64,000 nt of DNA from positions 1-64,000 of the forward strand of contig PHCV01000008.1 in NCBI GenBank assembly GCA_002842395.1, read 5' to 3'. Of this stretch, positions 36,217-44,823 are shown piece after piece. Position numbers and translations under genes: made by a program. The notes below the pieces were generated by a model. The model worked only from the letters and a program-made list of their open reading frames with translations. It did no database searches and was not told the origin of the DNA. Within the stretch, counting starts at the first letter, position 1; each line of letters starts with the position of its first letter. The stretch is from Betaproteobacteria bacterium HGW-Betaproteobacteria-11. Its GTDB lineage: Bacteria > Pseudomonadota > Gammaproteobacteria > Burkholderiales > Rhodocyclaceae.

Positions 36217-37048
36217 ATGAAATTCACCAAGCCTGCCATTCCGCTGGATGACCAGATCGCGCTGCTGCGCAGTCGCGGGCTGACGATTGCCGACGAGGGG
36301 CGCGCGCGGCACTACCTGCGCTTTGTCGGCTACTACCGGCTGGCGGGTTATGCGCTGCCGTATCAGGTGAATTACAACGCCGATGGCTCCCATCGCTTCC
36401 TCGACGGCGTGAGCTTCGAGGACATCCTTGACCTTTACGTGTTCGACCGCAAGCTGCGGCTGGCGGTGATGGATGCCGTGGAGCGCATCGAGGTGGCTTT
36501 CCGCGCCCAGTTCTCGCAGGGCATGAGCGAACTGCACGGGCCGCACTGGTTCATGGATGCCGCCCATTTCGTGCCCAGCTACCCCACGGAAAGTTCATCG
36601 ACCGCATCAAGGACGACATTGGCCACGACACGGCGCGGGCGGCGATGCGTCAGACCTTCATCAAGCACTACTACGACAAGTATGGTGACCCGGAACTACC
36701 GCCGTCGTGGATGGTGTTCGAAGTGCTGTCCTTCGGAACGGTGCCGTGCTGGCTTCATGGCTGCACGCGCTGTCCTACCTGCGCAATCTGGCCGCCCACC
36801 ATCAGCGCCTATGGAATCGCACCTACACCATCAAGCCGATCCAGGCCAAGCAATACGCCGCCGATTTGCAGGACACCACGCGCTTCTATGCCCAGGCCGT
36901 GATGGCCGAGGTGCTGCTGAAGGTGGTTTCGCCCGATACCCATTGGGGCCAACGGCTTGCCGATCTGCTCGCCGAGCATCCCAAGGTGCGGGCAGATCGC
37001 CTTGGCTTCCCGGCCGACTGGCGTAATCGCCCGCTCTGGCAGCCGTAG
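36217..37048 (+). pseudogene. Abi_2 (AbiF/AbiD-like) abortive-infection gene, decayed
   Basis: The first frame from the ATG at 36217 encodes a normal Abi_2 N-terminus (MKFTKPAIPLDDQIALLRSR, HYLRFVGYYRLAGYALPYQ, VERIEVAFRAQ). Near 36583 the frame breaks and the expected sequence resumes one frame over (KFIDRIKDDIGHDTARAAMR). After VLSFGTV (about 36740) it shifts again and continues as VLASWLHALSYLRNLAAHHQ to a TAG at 37048. The stretch normally between these two parts, roughly 30 residues, is missing. So there is at least one frameshift plus an internal deletion. Intact homologues act in phage defence; this copy is probably dead. Confidence 0.8.
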
Positions 37049-37060
37049 CGGTGCAATAGT

Positions 37061-37085
37061 CGCCGTGTCGCCAGCGCCGACTTTT
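37061..37085 (-). repeat. Short interspersed repeat
   Basis: On the minus strand it reads AAAAGTCGGCGCTGGCGACA followed by CGGCG. It lies 12 bp after the end of the Abi-family pseudogene. Confidence 0.7.
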
Positions 37086-37156
37086 CGCGGCAGGCCGTAA
37101 AATCCGCTGCGTCTCGCTCGGCAACCCTTGCCACTACATGCGTTAAGCCAGAATCC

Positions 37157-37197
37157 TTGTGTAATTCCTGTGTCATCGGGCATGAAAAATTACACAA
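37157..37197. repeat. Perfect 10-bp inverted repeat
   Basis: TTGTGTAATT at 37157-37166 and AATTACACAA at 37188-37197 are perfect inverses separated by 21 bp. It could be a protein-binding site or the stem of a hairpin; nothing around it decides which. Confidence 0.5.
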
Positions 37198-37278
37198 AAC
37201 GTTGGAACCGGGAAGAAAGTCGGTGCAGACATGGCCAAGGTGGAATCACCGAAAATCAAACACCCGCATCATGAAAGT

Positions 37279-37307
37279 TTGACAGTTGATGCGAAGGCCA
37301 GTAGGAT
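37279..37307 (+). promoter_or_regulatory. Promoter of tRNA-Lys(TTT)
   Basis: TTGACA (37279-37284), a 17-bp spacer and TAGGAT (37302-37307) form a near-consensus sigma-70 promoter about 51 bp before the mature tRNA. Confidence 0.65.
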
Positions 37308-37358
37308 TCGCGCCCTTCTTGCAGGGTGTTGAATCAACTTTCGATACTCTTTCAGGCC

Positions 37359-37434
37359 GGGTCGGTAGCTCAGTCGGTAGAGCAGCGGACTTTTAATCCG
37401 TTGGTCGCGAGTTCGAGTCTCGCCCGACCCACCA
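37359..37434 (+). tRNA. tRNA-Lys (anticodon TTT)
   Basis: This 76-nt cloverleaf has acceptor arms GGGTCGG and CCGACCC, an encoded CCA end, the D-arm box TAGCTCAGTCGGTAGAGC, the anticodon loop CTTTTAA and the T-arm core GTTCGAGTC. The encoded CCA and full pairing indicate a functional gene. Confidence 0.97.
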
Positions 37435-37468
37435 TTTCAGGCGATGTGCACCAATGCTCATGGCTGCG

Positions 37469-37547
37469 GGTTGCCCCGCCCCCGTCCTCACCCCTCACGG
37501 GGGAGGTGACCGGCCGGATCGCTGCGAGCGCAGCAAGTGCAAAGCCG
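37469..37547 (-). repeat. GC-rich interspersed repeat, inverted copy
   Basis: On the minus strand it begins CGGCTTTGCACTTGCTGCGC and later has CCCCGTGAGGGGTGAGG. It is related to 35869-35941 and lies between the two tRNA-Lys genes. Confidence 0.55.
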
Positions 37548-37587
37548 TTCGATGTTCGACCCGGCATTCAATTTTGATCTTTCACGC

Positions 37588-37593
37588 TATAAT
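37588..37593 (+). promoter_or_regulatory. Consensus -10 box of tRNA-Lys(CTT)
   Basis: A perfect TATAAT lies 9 bp before the tRNA. The -35 at the expected spacing (CATTCA, 37565-37570) is weak. Confidence 0.6.
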
Positions 37594-37602
37594 TCGGCGC
37601 TT

Positions 37603-37678
37603 GGGTTGTTAGCTCAGTTGGTAGAGCAGCGGACTCTTAATCCGTAGGTCGAGTGTTCGAGCCACTCACAACCCACCA
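37603..37678 (+). tRNA. tRNA-Lys (anticodon CTT)
   Basis: This 76-nt cloverleaf has acceptor arms GGGTTGT and ACAACCC, an encoded CCA, the D-arm TAGCTCAGTTGGTAGAGC, the anticodon loop CTCTTAA and the T-arm core GTTCGAGCC. It reads AAG codons, complementing the TTT isoacceptor upstream. Confidence 0.97.
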
Positions 37679-37687
37679 GGTTTCATG

Positions 37688-37714
37688 CGGCTCCCAGCGA
37701 TGGGAGCCGTTTTT
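37688..37714 (+). terminator. Rho-independent terminator after tRNA-Lys(CTT)
   Basis: The stem is CGGCTCCCA and TGGGAGCCG with a GCGA loop, followed by TTTTT. It ends the tRNA transcript 10 bp after the CCA end and insulates the ccm operon. Confidence 0.9.
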
Positions 37715-37787
37715 CATGGTGGCGCAGCCTCCTGTCGGTCAGTCCCGACACGCCACCGCAACGCCGTACATCGGGCACAATGACGCC

Positions 37788-38387
37788 ATGCTCACCGTTT
37801 CCGACCTTGCCTGCGCACGCGGCGAACACCGCCTGTTCGCGGGCGTTTCGTTCAGCCTCGCGGTCGGCGAATGGCTCCACGTCCAGGGCGAGAACGGCGC
37901 CGGCAAGACCACGCTGCTACGCACGCTGGTCGGCCTTGCCCCGGCAGAAACAGGGACGATCCGCTGGCGCGGCGCGGCGGTGCCTGCGGCCGAATTCCAT
38001 CGCGAGCTGATCTACCTCGGTCATCATGCGGCGGTGAAGGAAGAGCTCACCCCGCTGGAAAACCTGCACTTCGCCGCGGCGCTCGATGGCGTGCCGCTCA
38101 CCGAGCCCGCGGCGCTCGCCGCCCTGCGCCGGCTCGGCCTGCGCGGCCGCGAAGAGCTGCCGGTGCGGGTGCTCTCGGCCGGGCAGAAGCGGCGCGTGCT
38201 GCTCGCCCGCCTGCTCACCCGGCCAGCCACCCTGTGGGTACTCGATGAAGCCTTCAACGCGCTCGACGCCCGCGCCGTGGAGCTACTCGGCGAACTGATC
38301 GGCGAACATCTGGCCGCGGGCGGCCTGGCGGTACTCACCAGTCACCAGAGCCTGCCGTTGCCGGGCGGGCGGAGCCTGGTTCTGTGA
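37788..38387 (+). CDS. ccmA: Heme exporter ATPase CcmA
   Basis: CcmA is the ATP-binding subunit of the CcmABCD complex, which releases holo-CcmE during cytochrome c maturation. The 199 residues contain Walker A (GENGAGKTTLL), the signature LSAGQKRRVLLARLL and Walker B (LWVLDEAFNALD). The ATG at 37788 gives the typical MLTVSDLACARGEHRLF start. It is the first of nine same-strand ccm genes with mostly overlapping ends. Confidence 0.96.
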   Translation: MLTVSDLACARGEHRLFAGVSFSLAVGEWLHVQGENGAGKTTLLRTLVGLAPAETGTIRWRGAAVPAAEFHRELIYLGHHAAVKEELTPLENLHFAAALDGVPLTEPAALAALRRLGLRGREELPVRVLSAGQKRRVLLARLLTRPATLWVLDEAFNALDARAVELLGELIGEHLAAGGLAVLTSHQSLPLPGGRSLVL

Positions 38388-39049
38388 ACGTCTTTTTCGC
38401 CAGTATCCGCCGCGACCTGCTGCTCGCCTTGCGGCGCAAGAGCGAGGTGGCGACCAGCCTGTTTTTCTTCGTCATCGTGGTCAGCCTGTTTCCGCTGGGC
38501 ATCGGCCCCGAGCCCGTGCTGCTCAAGAAAATCGCCCCCGGCGTGCTCTGGGTGGCGGCCCTGCTGGCCACGCTGCTCGGCCTGCCGCGCCTGTTCGCCG
38601 CCGACCATCAGGATGGCACGCTGGAACAGATGGCCCTCTCGCCGGCGCCCTTCGGGCTGTTGATTGCTGGCAAAATAGCGGCCCACTGGCTGCTCTGCGG
38701 CCTGCCGCTGGTGCTGCTGGCGCCGCTGCTCGGTTTGCAGTTCGCGCTCGATGCCTCGACCCTGTGGGTGCTGATGCTGGCGCTGCTGCTGGGTACGCCG
38801 CTGCTCTCGCTGATCGGCGCGATCGGCGCGGCGCTGACCCTGGGGGTACGCGGCGGCGGCGCACTGCTGGCGCTGCTGGTACTGCCGCTGTACATTCCGG
38901 CGCTGATCTTCGGCGCCGGCGCGGTCGAAGCGCAGAGCGCCGGGCTCGATGCCGGCGGGCATTTCGCGCTGCTCGCCGCGCTCCTGGCGCTGGCGGTATT
39001 TTTTGCGCCCTGGGCGACCACGGCGGCCTTGAAGATTGCTCTGGAGTAA
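38384..39049 (+). CDS. ccmB: Heme exporter membrane subunit CcmB
   Basis: CcmB is the membrane partner of CcmA in the ABC-type complex. The 221-residue protein has six hydrophobic segments and the family features FFASIRRDLLLALRRKSEV, SLFPLGIGPEP and LPRLFAADHQDGTLEQ. It starts at a GTG overlapping the ccmA stop (GTGA at 38384-38387). A short interspersed repeat sits between it and ccmC. Confidence 0.96.
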   Translation: MNVFFASIRRDLLLALRRKSEVATSLFFFVIVVSLFPLGIGPEPVLLKKIAPGVLWVAALLATLLGLPRLFAADHQDGTLEQMALSPAPFGLLIAGKIAAHWLLCGLPLVLLAPLLGLQFALDASTLWVLMLALLLGTPLLSLIGAIGAALTLGVRGGGALLALLVLPLYIPALIFGAGAVEAQSAGLDAGGHFALLAALLALAVFFAPWATTAALKIALE

Positions 39050-39077
39050 CGCCGTGCCATTCATCGAATCACCGTTT

Positions 39078-39103
39078 CGCCGTCCCGCCAGCGCCGAGTT
39101 TTT
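39078..39103 (-). repeat. Short interspersed repeat in the ccmB-ccmC gap
   Basis: On the minus strand it reads AAAAACTCGGCGCTGGCGGG followed by ACGGCG. It fills most of the only sizeable gap within the ccm operon and ends 3 bp before the ccmC ATG, where a ribosome-binding site would be expected. Confidence 0.75.
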
Positions 39104-39106
39104 CTT

Positions 39107-39841
39107 ATGAACCTGATGCAGTGGTTTCGCTTCGCCAGTCCGCAAAGCTTCTATCCGCTCGCCGGAAGGATGATCCCGTGGTTCTGGGCGCTGGCGGCTG
39201 CGTTCGGTCTCGCCGGCCTCTACATCGGTTTCTTCGTCGCCCCGACCGATGCCCAGCAGGGCGAGGGCTACCGCATCATCTTCATCCACGTGCCGGCGTC
39301 CTGGATGTCGATGTTCATCTACCTGGTGATGGCTTTCTGGGCCGGGTTGGGCCTCGCGCTCGGCACCCGGCTCTCGGCCATGATGGCGCAGGCTCTGGCG
39401 CCGACCGGCGCGCTGATGGCGGCGCTTTCGCTATGGACCGGCGCGCTGTGGGGCAAGCCGATGTGGGGCGCCTGGTGGGTCTGGGATGCGCGGCTCACCT
39501 CCGAGCTGATCCTGCTCTTCCTCTACATCGGCTTCATCGCCCTGCAGGCGGCAATCGACGATCCGCGCCGTGCCGACAAGGCCGGCGCGATCCTGGCGCT
39601 GGTCGGCGTGGTCAATGTGCCGATCATCTATTTCTCGGTCAAATGGTGGAACACCCTGCATCAGGGCTCGACCATCAACCTGACGCGGGCGCCGTCGATG
39701 GCGCAGACCATGCTGCTCGGCATGCTGCTGATGGCGCTGGCCTTCTGGATGTATTCGATCGCCGCGGCGCTGACCCGCGCGCGGGCCATCATGCTCGAAC
39801 GCGAACGGCATACCGAATGGGTGAAGCATGCAGTGGACTAG
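39107..39841 (+). CDS. ccmC: Heme-handling protein CcmC
   Basis: CcmC is the inner-membrane protein that loads heme onto CcmE. The 244 residues have six hydrophobic segments and the tryptophan-rich heme motif MWGAWWVWDARLTSELILLF. Conserved histidines lie in FIHVPASWMS and KWWNTLHQGS. The ATG at 39107 has no clear ribosome-binding site because an interspersed repeat occupies that position. It overlaps ccmD. Confidence 0.97.
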   Translation: MNLMQWFRFASPQSFYPLAGRMIPWFWALAAAFGLAGLYIGFFVAPTDAQQGEGYRIIFIHVPASWMSMFIYLVMAFWAGLGLALGTRLSAMMAQALAPTGALMAALSLWTGALWGKPMWGAWWVWDARLTSELILLFLYIGFIALQAAIDDPRRADKAGAILALVGVVNVPIIYFSVKWWNTLHQGSTINLTRAPSMAQTMLLGMLLMALAFWMYSIAAALTRARAIMLERERHTEWVKHAVD

Positions 39842-40016
39842 CGCCGCCGAGTTTTTCGCCATGGGCGGCTATGGCCTCTACGTCTGGGGCAGTTTCGGCG
39901 TCTGCGCGCTGACGCTGGCGATTGAACCTTTGCTTGCCAGGCGCCGTCTGAAGGCCATTCGGCAAAGCATCCGCCGCGAGCGCCTCGCCGACCAACTCGA
40001 TAACGAATCCCGATGA
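39828..40016 (+). CDS. ccmD: Heme exporter protein CcmD
   Basis: CcmD is a small membrane protein that stabilises the CcmABC-CcmE complex. The 62 residues have one membrane segment ([19 protein letters not shown]) preceded by the conserved [13 protein letters not shown]. It overlaps the ccmC end by 14 bp and the ccmE start by 4 bp. Confidence 0.93.
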   Translation: MQWTSAAEFFAMGGYGLYVWGSFGVCALTLAIEPLLARRRLKAIRQSIRRERLADQLDNESR

Positions 40017-40456
40017 AACCACGTCACAAACGCATCGCCCTGATTGCCGGCGGGCTCGCCTCGCTCGGGGTTGCCGCCGTCTTCGTGCTCAAGGCGCTGG
40101 ACAGCAACATCGCGCTGTACATCACGCCGTCGGCCGTCATCGCCGGCGAAGCGCCGCAGGGCAAGGCTTTTCGCGTCGGCGGGCTGGTCAAGCCGGGCTC
40201 GGTCGAACGCCGGGGCATGACCACGCATTTCATCGTCACCGACACGGTGAAGGACATCCCCGTCACCTACACCGGCATCCTTCCCGATCTGTTCCGCGAC
40301 GGCAAGGGCGCCGTCGTCCAGGGCCGGCTCGGCGCCGACGGCAGCTTGATCGCCAGCGAAGTCCTCGCCAAACACGACGAGAATTACATGCCGCCGGAGG
40401 CCAAGCACGCCATCGACCAGGCGCAGCGGGCACAAAACGGCGGGGTAACGAAATGA
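40013..40456 (+). CDS. ccmE: Periplasmic heme chaperone CcmE
   Basis: CcmE carries heme covalently through the periplasm. The 147-residue protein has an N-terminal anchor ([20 protein letters not shown]) and an OB-fold body. The heme-binding His and Tyr lie in [12 protein letters not shown]. It overlaps ccmD and ccmF. Confidence 0.97.
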   Translation: MKPRHKRIALIAGGLASLGVAAVFVLKALDSNIALYITPSAVIAGEAPQGKAFRVGGLVKPGSVERRGMTTHFIVTDTVKDIPVTYTGILPDLFRDGKGAVVQGRLGADGSLIASEVLAKHDENYMPPEAKHAIDQAQRAQNGGVTK

Positions 40457-42447
40457 TCCCCGAACTCGGCCAGCTGGCCCTGATCCTCGCCTTTGCCGTC
40501 GCCCTGATCCAGGCCAGTCTGCCGCTGATCGGCGCCCAGCGCCGGCAGGCGGCGTGGATCGCGCTGGCGCGGCCGGCGGCGCAAACGCAATTCCTGCTCG
40601 TCGCCTTTGCCTTCGCCTGCCTGGCCAGGAGTTTTCTCGTCAGCGACTTCTCGGTGCTCTACGTCGCCCAGCACTCCAACACGCAGTTGCCGACGGTGTA
40701 TCGCTTCGCCGCCGTCTGGGGCGGACACGAGGGCTCGCTGCTGCTCTGGATGCTGATGCTCTCCGGCTGGGGCCTGGCCGTCGCCGGCTTCTCCCGCCCG
40801 CTGCCGGACGGCATGGTGGCGCGGGTGCTCGCCGTGCTCGGCATGGTGGCCAGCGGGCTCCTCGCCTTCATCCTGTTCACCTCCAATCCTTTCGAGCGGC
40901 TGCTGCCGGCGGCCGCCGAGGGGCGCGATCTCAACCCGCTGCTGCAAGACCCGGGGCTGGTGTTCCATCCGCCGCTGCTCTACATGGGCTATGTCGGTTT
41001 TTCGGTGGTGTTCGCCTTCGCCATCGCCGCGCTGATCTCGGGCCGGCTCGACGCCGCCTGGGCGCGCTGGTCGCGGCCATGGACCACGGCGGCCTGGTGC
41101 TTCCTCACCCTCGGCATCGCACTCGGCAGCTGGTGGGCGTATTACGAGCTCGGCTGGGGCGGCTGGTGGTTCTGGGATCCGGTGGAAAATGCTTCCTTCA
41201 TGCCCTGGCTGGTGGGCACGGCGCTGATCCATTCCCTCGCCGTCACCGAAAAGCGCGGCGCCTTCAAGAACTGGACGGTACTGCTCGCCATCAGTGCCTT
41301 CTCGCTCTCCCTGCTCGGCACCTTCCTCGTCCGTTCCGGGGTGCTGACCTCGGTGCATGCCTTCGCCACCGACCCGCGCCGCGGCGTCTTCATCCTGATC
41401 CTGCTGGCGCTGGTGGTCGGCGCCTCGCTCACCCTGTTCGCCTGGCGCGCGCCCAAGGTCGGCCTCGGCGGCCAGTTCGCCCTGCTCTCGCGCGAAACCC
41501 TGCTGCTGATCAACAACGTCCTCCTGGTGGTGGCCGCCGCCAGTGTGCTGCTCGGCACGCTCTACCCGCTCATCATCGATGCCCTCGGCCTGGGCAAGCT
41601 CTCGGTCGGGCCGCCTTATTTCAACGCGGTGTTCGTGCCGGTGATGGTGCCGCTCCTGCTGCTGATGGCGGTGGGGCCGCTGGCGCGCTGGAAACATGCC
41701 ACCGCCAGAGAGATCGCCCGCCGCCTGCGGCTGGCCGCCGGCCTGGCGCTGGCCGCCGGCCTGATCCTGCCCCGGCTGATGGGCGCATGGACGCCGCTCA
41801 CCGCGCTCGGCTGCCTGCTGGCCGTGTGGATCACCGCCAGCACAGTGTTCCAGATCGCCGAGCGGCTGGGCCGCGGCGCCAGCACCGCGGCAAACCTGCC
41901 CGCCCGCTTGCAGGCAATCCCGGCCTCCTTCTGGGGCATGCACCTGGCGCATTTCGGGATCGCCGTGTTCGTCCTCGGCGTGACCCTGGTCGGCGGCTAT
42001 CAGGAAGAAAAGGATGTGCGCATGGCGCCGGGCGATACCGTCACCGCCGGCGGCTATACCTTCCGCCTGGTCGAGCTTTCCACCGCGCCGGGGCCGAATT
42101 ACACCGCCACCGTCGGCCACTTCGAGGTCAGCCGCGACGGCCGGCAGGTGACCACGTTACGGCCGGAGAAACGACAATATTTCTCCTCGACCATGCCGAT
42201 GACCGAGACGGCGATCGAGGGCGGCCTGACCCGCGACCTCTACGTCTCGCTCGGCGAACCGCTCGACGCGCCGGGTGAAAACACGGGAGCCTGGAGCGTG
42301 CGCGTCTATGTCAAACCCTTCGTCGACTGGATCTGGAGCGGCTGCCTGTTGATGGCGCTGGGCGGACTCACCGCCATGCTCGACCGCCGTTACCGGCTGC
42401 GTCATAAGGTCACCGAGACCGCCATCACTGACGGAGTGTCCGCATGA
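40453..42447 (+). CDS. ccmF: Cytochrome c heme lyase subunit CcmF
   Basis: CcmF is the large membrane subunit of the heme lyase that attaches heme to apocytochrome c. It has 664 residues and many membrane segments. It carries the WWD motif [20 protein letters not shown] and nearby heme-ligand histidines ([33 protein letters not shown]). The ATG overlaps the ccmE stop and the end overlaps ccmG. Confidence 0.98.
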   Translation: MIPELGQLALILAFAVALIQASLPLIGAQRRQAAWIALARPAAQTQFLLVAFAFACLARSFLVSDFSVLYVAQHSNTQLPTVYRFAAVWGGHEGSLLLWMLMLSGWGLAVAGFSRPLPDGMVARVLAVLGMVASGLLAFILFTSNPFERLLPAAAEGRDLNPLLQDPGLVFHPPLLYMGYVGFSVVFAFAIAALISGRLDAAWARWSRPWTTAAWCFLTLGIALGSWWAYYELGWGGWWFWDPVENASFMPWLVGTALIHSLAVTEKRGAFKNWTVLLAISAFSLSLLGTFLVRSGVLTSVHAFATDPRRGVFILILLALVVGASLTLFAWRAPKVGLGGQFALLSRETLLLINNVLLVVAAASVLLGTLYPLIIDALGLGKLSVGPPYFNAVFVPVMVPLLLLMAVGPLARWKHATAREIARRLRLAAGLALAAGLILPRLMGAWTPLTALGCLLAVWITASTVFQIAERLGRGASTAANLPARLQAIPASFWGMHLAHFGIAVFVLGVTLVGGYQEEKDVRMAPGDTVTAGGYTFRLVELSTAPGPNYTATVGHFEVSRDGRQVTTLRPEKRQYFSSTMPMTETAIEGGLTRDLYVSLGEPLDAPGENTGAWSVRVYVKPFVDWIWSGCLLMALGGLTAMLDRRYRLRHKVTETAITDGVSA

Positions 42448-42968
42448 AACGTTTCCTGATTCCGCTCGGCGTGTTCATCGCCCTGTTGATCTTCCTTGCC
42501 GTTGGCCTCACGCGCGACCCGAGCGACGTGCCCTCGCCGCTGATCGGCAAGCCGGCGCCGGTCTTCAGCCTGCCGCGGCTGGACGATCCGGCGCGGCAGT
42601 TTTCGACCGCCGAGCTGAAAGGCCGCGTCTGGCTGCTCAACGTCTGGGCCTCGTGGTGCGTCTCCTGCCGCGAGGAACACCCGCTGCTGGTCGAGTTCGC
42701 CAAAACCAGCACCGTGCCCATCGTCGGCCTCGACTACAAGGACGGCAACGAAGACGGCAAGGCCTGGCTCGCCCGGCTGGGCAATCCTTACACGCTCGCC
42801 GTGGTGGACGCCGATGGCCGGGTCGGCATCGATTACGGCGTCTATGGCGTGCCGGAAACCTATGTCATCGACAAGAACGGTGTGATCCGCCTCAAGCACA
42901 CCGGCCCAATTACCCGTGAGGCGCTGGAAAAAGAAATCAAGCCGCTGCTCGCGGAACTAGCCAGATGA
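42444..42968 (+). CDS. ccmG: Thiol:disulfide interchange protein CcmG/DsbE
   Basis: CcmG is a membrane-anchored periplasmic thioredoxin that keeps apocytochrome thiols reduced. The 174 residues have an N-terminal anchor and the active site WASWCVSCREEHP. The cis-Pro loop is in YGVPETYVIDKNG. It overlaps both neighbours by 4 bp. Confidence 0.96.
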   Translation: MKRFLIPLGVFIALLIFLAVGLTRDPSDVPSPLIGKPAPVFSLPRLDDPARQFSTAELKGRVWLLNVWASWCVSCREEHPLLVEFAKTSTVPIVGLDYKDGNEDGKAWLARLGNPYTLAVVDADGRVGIDYGVYGVPETYVIDKNGVIRLKHTGPITREALEKEIKPLLAELAR

Positions 42969-43441
42969 AGGCTTGGCGTTTTCTTCTCGTCCTCCTCGCC
43001 GTCGGCTTTTCCGGCCTCGCGCCGGCGAAGGAAGCGGTGCCGCTGGCGGCCGATGAAGCCGTCGAGAAGCGCCTCTTGGCGATCAGCGAAGAACTGCGCT
43101 GCCTGGTCTGCCAGAACGAGACCCTGGCCGCCTCGCGCGCCGATCTGGCGCAGGATCTGCGCCGCGAGATCCGGCAGATGATCCACGAGGGCAAGAACGA
43201 CAAGGAAATCATCGACTTCATGGTCGCCCGCTACGGCGATTTCGTTCTCTACCGGCCGCCGCTGAAACCCGCCACCTGGCTGCTTTGGGGCGGGCCTTTC
43301 GTCCTCCTCGGCGGCGGGCTGTGGGCGCTGATTGCCTTCCTCCGCCGGCAGAAATTGCAAGCGGCCCCGCCGCTTTCCGCCGCCGACCACGCCCGTGCCA
43401 GGGCGCTGCTCGAAGCGACCGACCCCACCGATACCCCATGA
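42965..43441 (+). CDS. ccmH: Cytochrome c maturation protein CcmH
   Basis: CcmH is a periplasmic thiol protein that presents apocytochrome c to CcmF. The 158-residue protein has a signal peptide, the motif EELRCLVCQNETLAAS with LRCxxCQ, and a C-terminal membrane segment (LLWGGPFVLLGGGLWALIAF). This is the short CcmH, as CcmI is separate. The stop overlaps the ccmI ATG. Confidence 0.95.
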   Translation: MKAWRFLLVLLAVGFSGLAPAKEAVPLAADEAVEKRLLAISEELRCLVCQNETLAASRADLAQDLRREIRQMIHEGKNDKEIIDFMVARYGDFVLYRPPLKPATWLLWGGPFVLLGGGLWALIAFLRRQKLQAAPPLSAADHARARALLEATDPTDTP

Positions 43442-44715
43442 CCCCTTTCCTGCTTGCCGCCGCGGCGCTGGTGCTCGCCGCCCTGGTCCTCTTGTTGCGT
43501 CCCTGGTGGCCCGCGCGCCGCCGGCAGCGGCGTACCGCCAGCGCCGAGTTTTTGGCGAGCCACAAGACAAGCCTCCTCAACGCCCGCATCCACCGCGACC
43601 GGCTGGCCGAACTCGAACGCGATCATGCCAACGGCCTGTTGAGCGCGACGGACTTCGCCGGTGCGCGCGAGGAACTCGAACGCCAGCTGCTCGCGGACAC
43701 CGCCGATGAAACGGGTGAAGCCGCCGTAGCGGCGCCGGAAAGCGGCCGCCGCGCCCGGCTGCCCATCCTCCTTGCCCTGCTCCTGCCGCTCCTCGCCGTC
43801 GGCCTCTACGCCCTGCTCGGCACGCCGGGCGCGCTGGCGCCCCAAGCGGATCGCGCACAGAGCGCCGATAGCGAAATGGAAGCCCTGGTCACCCAGCTGG
43901 CGCAGAAGATGGAAGAGCATCCGGACGACCCCAAGGGCTGGGTGATGCTGGCCCGCTCCTACAAGGCACTCGGCCGCTGGGACGATGCGGAACGGGCGCT
44001 GGCCCGTATCCCGCAGGTGGTGAACCAGGATGCCGGACTGCTTGCCGATCTGGCCGAAGTGCTGGCGCAAAAAGCCGGCCGCTTCGAAGGCCGCCCGCGC
44101 GAGCTGCTCGGACAGGCCCTGCGCCTCGATCCCGAGGCGCCCCAGGCCTTGCTCCTGTCCGGGGTCGATGCCTTCGAGAACAAGCGTTATGCCGACGCCA
44201 TTACCCTCTGGCAACGACTGCTGAAACACACCGAGCCCGGCTCGGAAAACGCGCAGATGATCGAAGCCGGCATCGCCCGCGCCCGCGAGCGGCTCGGCGA
44301 AAGCGGCGCGCAAAAACTCGGCGCTGGCGACACGCCGAAACCCGCGGCGCCCGATGCCCAAAGCCTGGCCAAAACCGCCGTGCAGGGCCGCGTCGAACTC
44401 GCGCCCGCCCTGCGCGCCAAAACGCAGCCGGGCGACACGGTGTTCGTCTTCGCCCGCGCCATCAATGGCCCGCGCATGCCGCTGGCCGTCAAGCGGGTCA
44501 CGGTCGCCGAGCTGCCGCTCGACTTCACACTCGACGACAGCCTGGCCATGCAACCCGGCCACGGCATCTCCAGCACCGCCGAGCTACGCATCGAAGCCCG
44601 CGTCTCCCGCTCCGGCCAGGCGCTACCCAGCCCCGGCGACCTCACCGGCGCGAGCCCGGTGATCAAGCCCGGCGCCCGCGGCGTGCGGGTGCTGATCGAC
44701 ACGCAGACGCCGTAA
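43438..44715 (+). CDS. ccmI: Cytochrome c biogenesis TPR protein CcmI, carrying two repeat copies
   Basis: CcmI is a membrane-bound apocytochrome chaperone with TPR repeats. From the ATG at 43438 it has 425 residues. There are two membrane segments (LLAAAALVLAALVLLL and LPILLALLLPLLAVGLYALL), a TPR region (DDPKGWVMLARSYKALGRWD) and a C-terminal beta domain. Two copies of the short interspersed repeat lie in frame: one after the first membrane segment (TASAEFLA, 43528-43553) and one in the TPR-to-C-terminal linker (AQKLGAGDTPKP, 44312-44340). Both fall in linkers, so function is probably kept. It ends the ccm operon. Confidence 0.93.
   Translation: MTPFLLAAAALVLAALVLLLRPWWPARRRQRRTASAEFLASHKTSLLNARIHRDRLAELERDHANGLLSATDFAGAREELERQLLADTADETGEAAVAAPESGRRARLPILLALLLPLLAVGLYALLGTPGALAPQADRAQSADSEMEALVTQLAQKMEEHPDDPKGWVMLARSYKALGRWDDAERALARIPQVVNQDAGLLADLAEVLAQKAGRFEGRPRELLGQALRLDPEAPQALLLSGVDAFENKRYADAITLWQRLLKHTEPGSENAQMIEAGIARARERLGESGAQKLGAGDTPKPAAPDAQSLAKTAVQGRVELAPALRAKTQPGDTVFVFARAINGPRMPLAVKRVTVAELPLDFTLDDSLAMQPGHGISSTAELRIEARVSRSGQALPSPGDLTGASPVIKPGARGVRVLIDTQTP
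43528..43553 (-). repeat. Short interspersed repeat inside ccmI (first copy)
   Basis: On the minus strand it reads AAAAACTCGGCGCTGGCGGT followed by ACGCCG. The sense strand is translated RTASAEFL within CcmI. Confidence 0.75.
44312..44340 (+). repeat. Short interspersed repeat inside ccmI (second copy)
   Basis: AAAAACTCGGCGCTGGCGAC followed by ACGCCGAAA is translated KLGAGDTPK. It is in the opposite orientation to the first copy in this gene. Confidence 0.8.
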
Positions 44716-44823
44716 CCGGCAACCTGCGGCGGCCCGGCGCGCGCTCGGGGAAACGCAGGGCCGCCCCGGGTTTTCTTGCCCCTTGAGGGGAGAACCGGGC
44801 TGAGCGAGGCTTTCGGGGTGGGC

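Larger units (their letters stand above)
37049..37358. other. Intergenic region before tRNA-Lys
   Basis: This stretch holds a short interspersed repeat (37061-37085), a perfect 10-bp inverted repeat (37157-37166 and 37188-37197) and a tRNA promoter (37279-37307). No gene is evident. Confidence 0.6.

Noticed and set aside
36217-37048. Abi-family gene intact through programmed frameshifting
   Set aside because: Besides the frame changes, about 30 residues expected between the second and third parts are missing, and no slippery sequence is apparent.
37359-37678. Integrated element using tRNA-Lys as attachment site
   Set aside because: No integrase, no duplicated tRNA 3' end and no direct repeat pair are seen; the two tRNAs are distinct isoacceptors.
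39838-39858. Short interspersed repeat at the start of ccmD
   Set aside because: Only part of the motif matches, and the encoded EFFAMGGYG is conserved in CcmD proteins in general.
40384-42120. Long minus-strand open frame over ccmF
   Set aside because: It is the antisense shadow of ccmF, full of Arg/Gly/Gln/His, with no recognisable domain.
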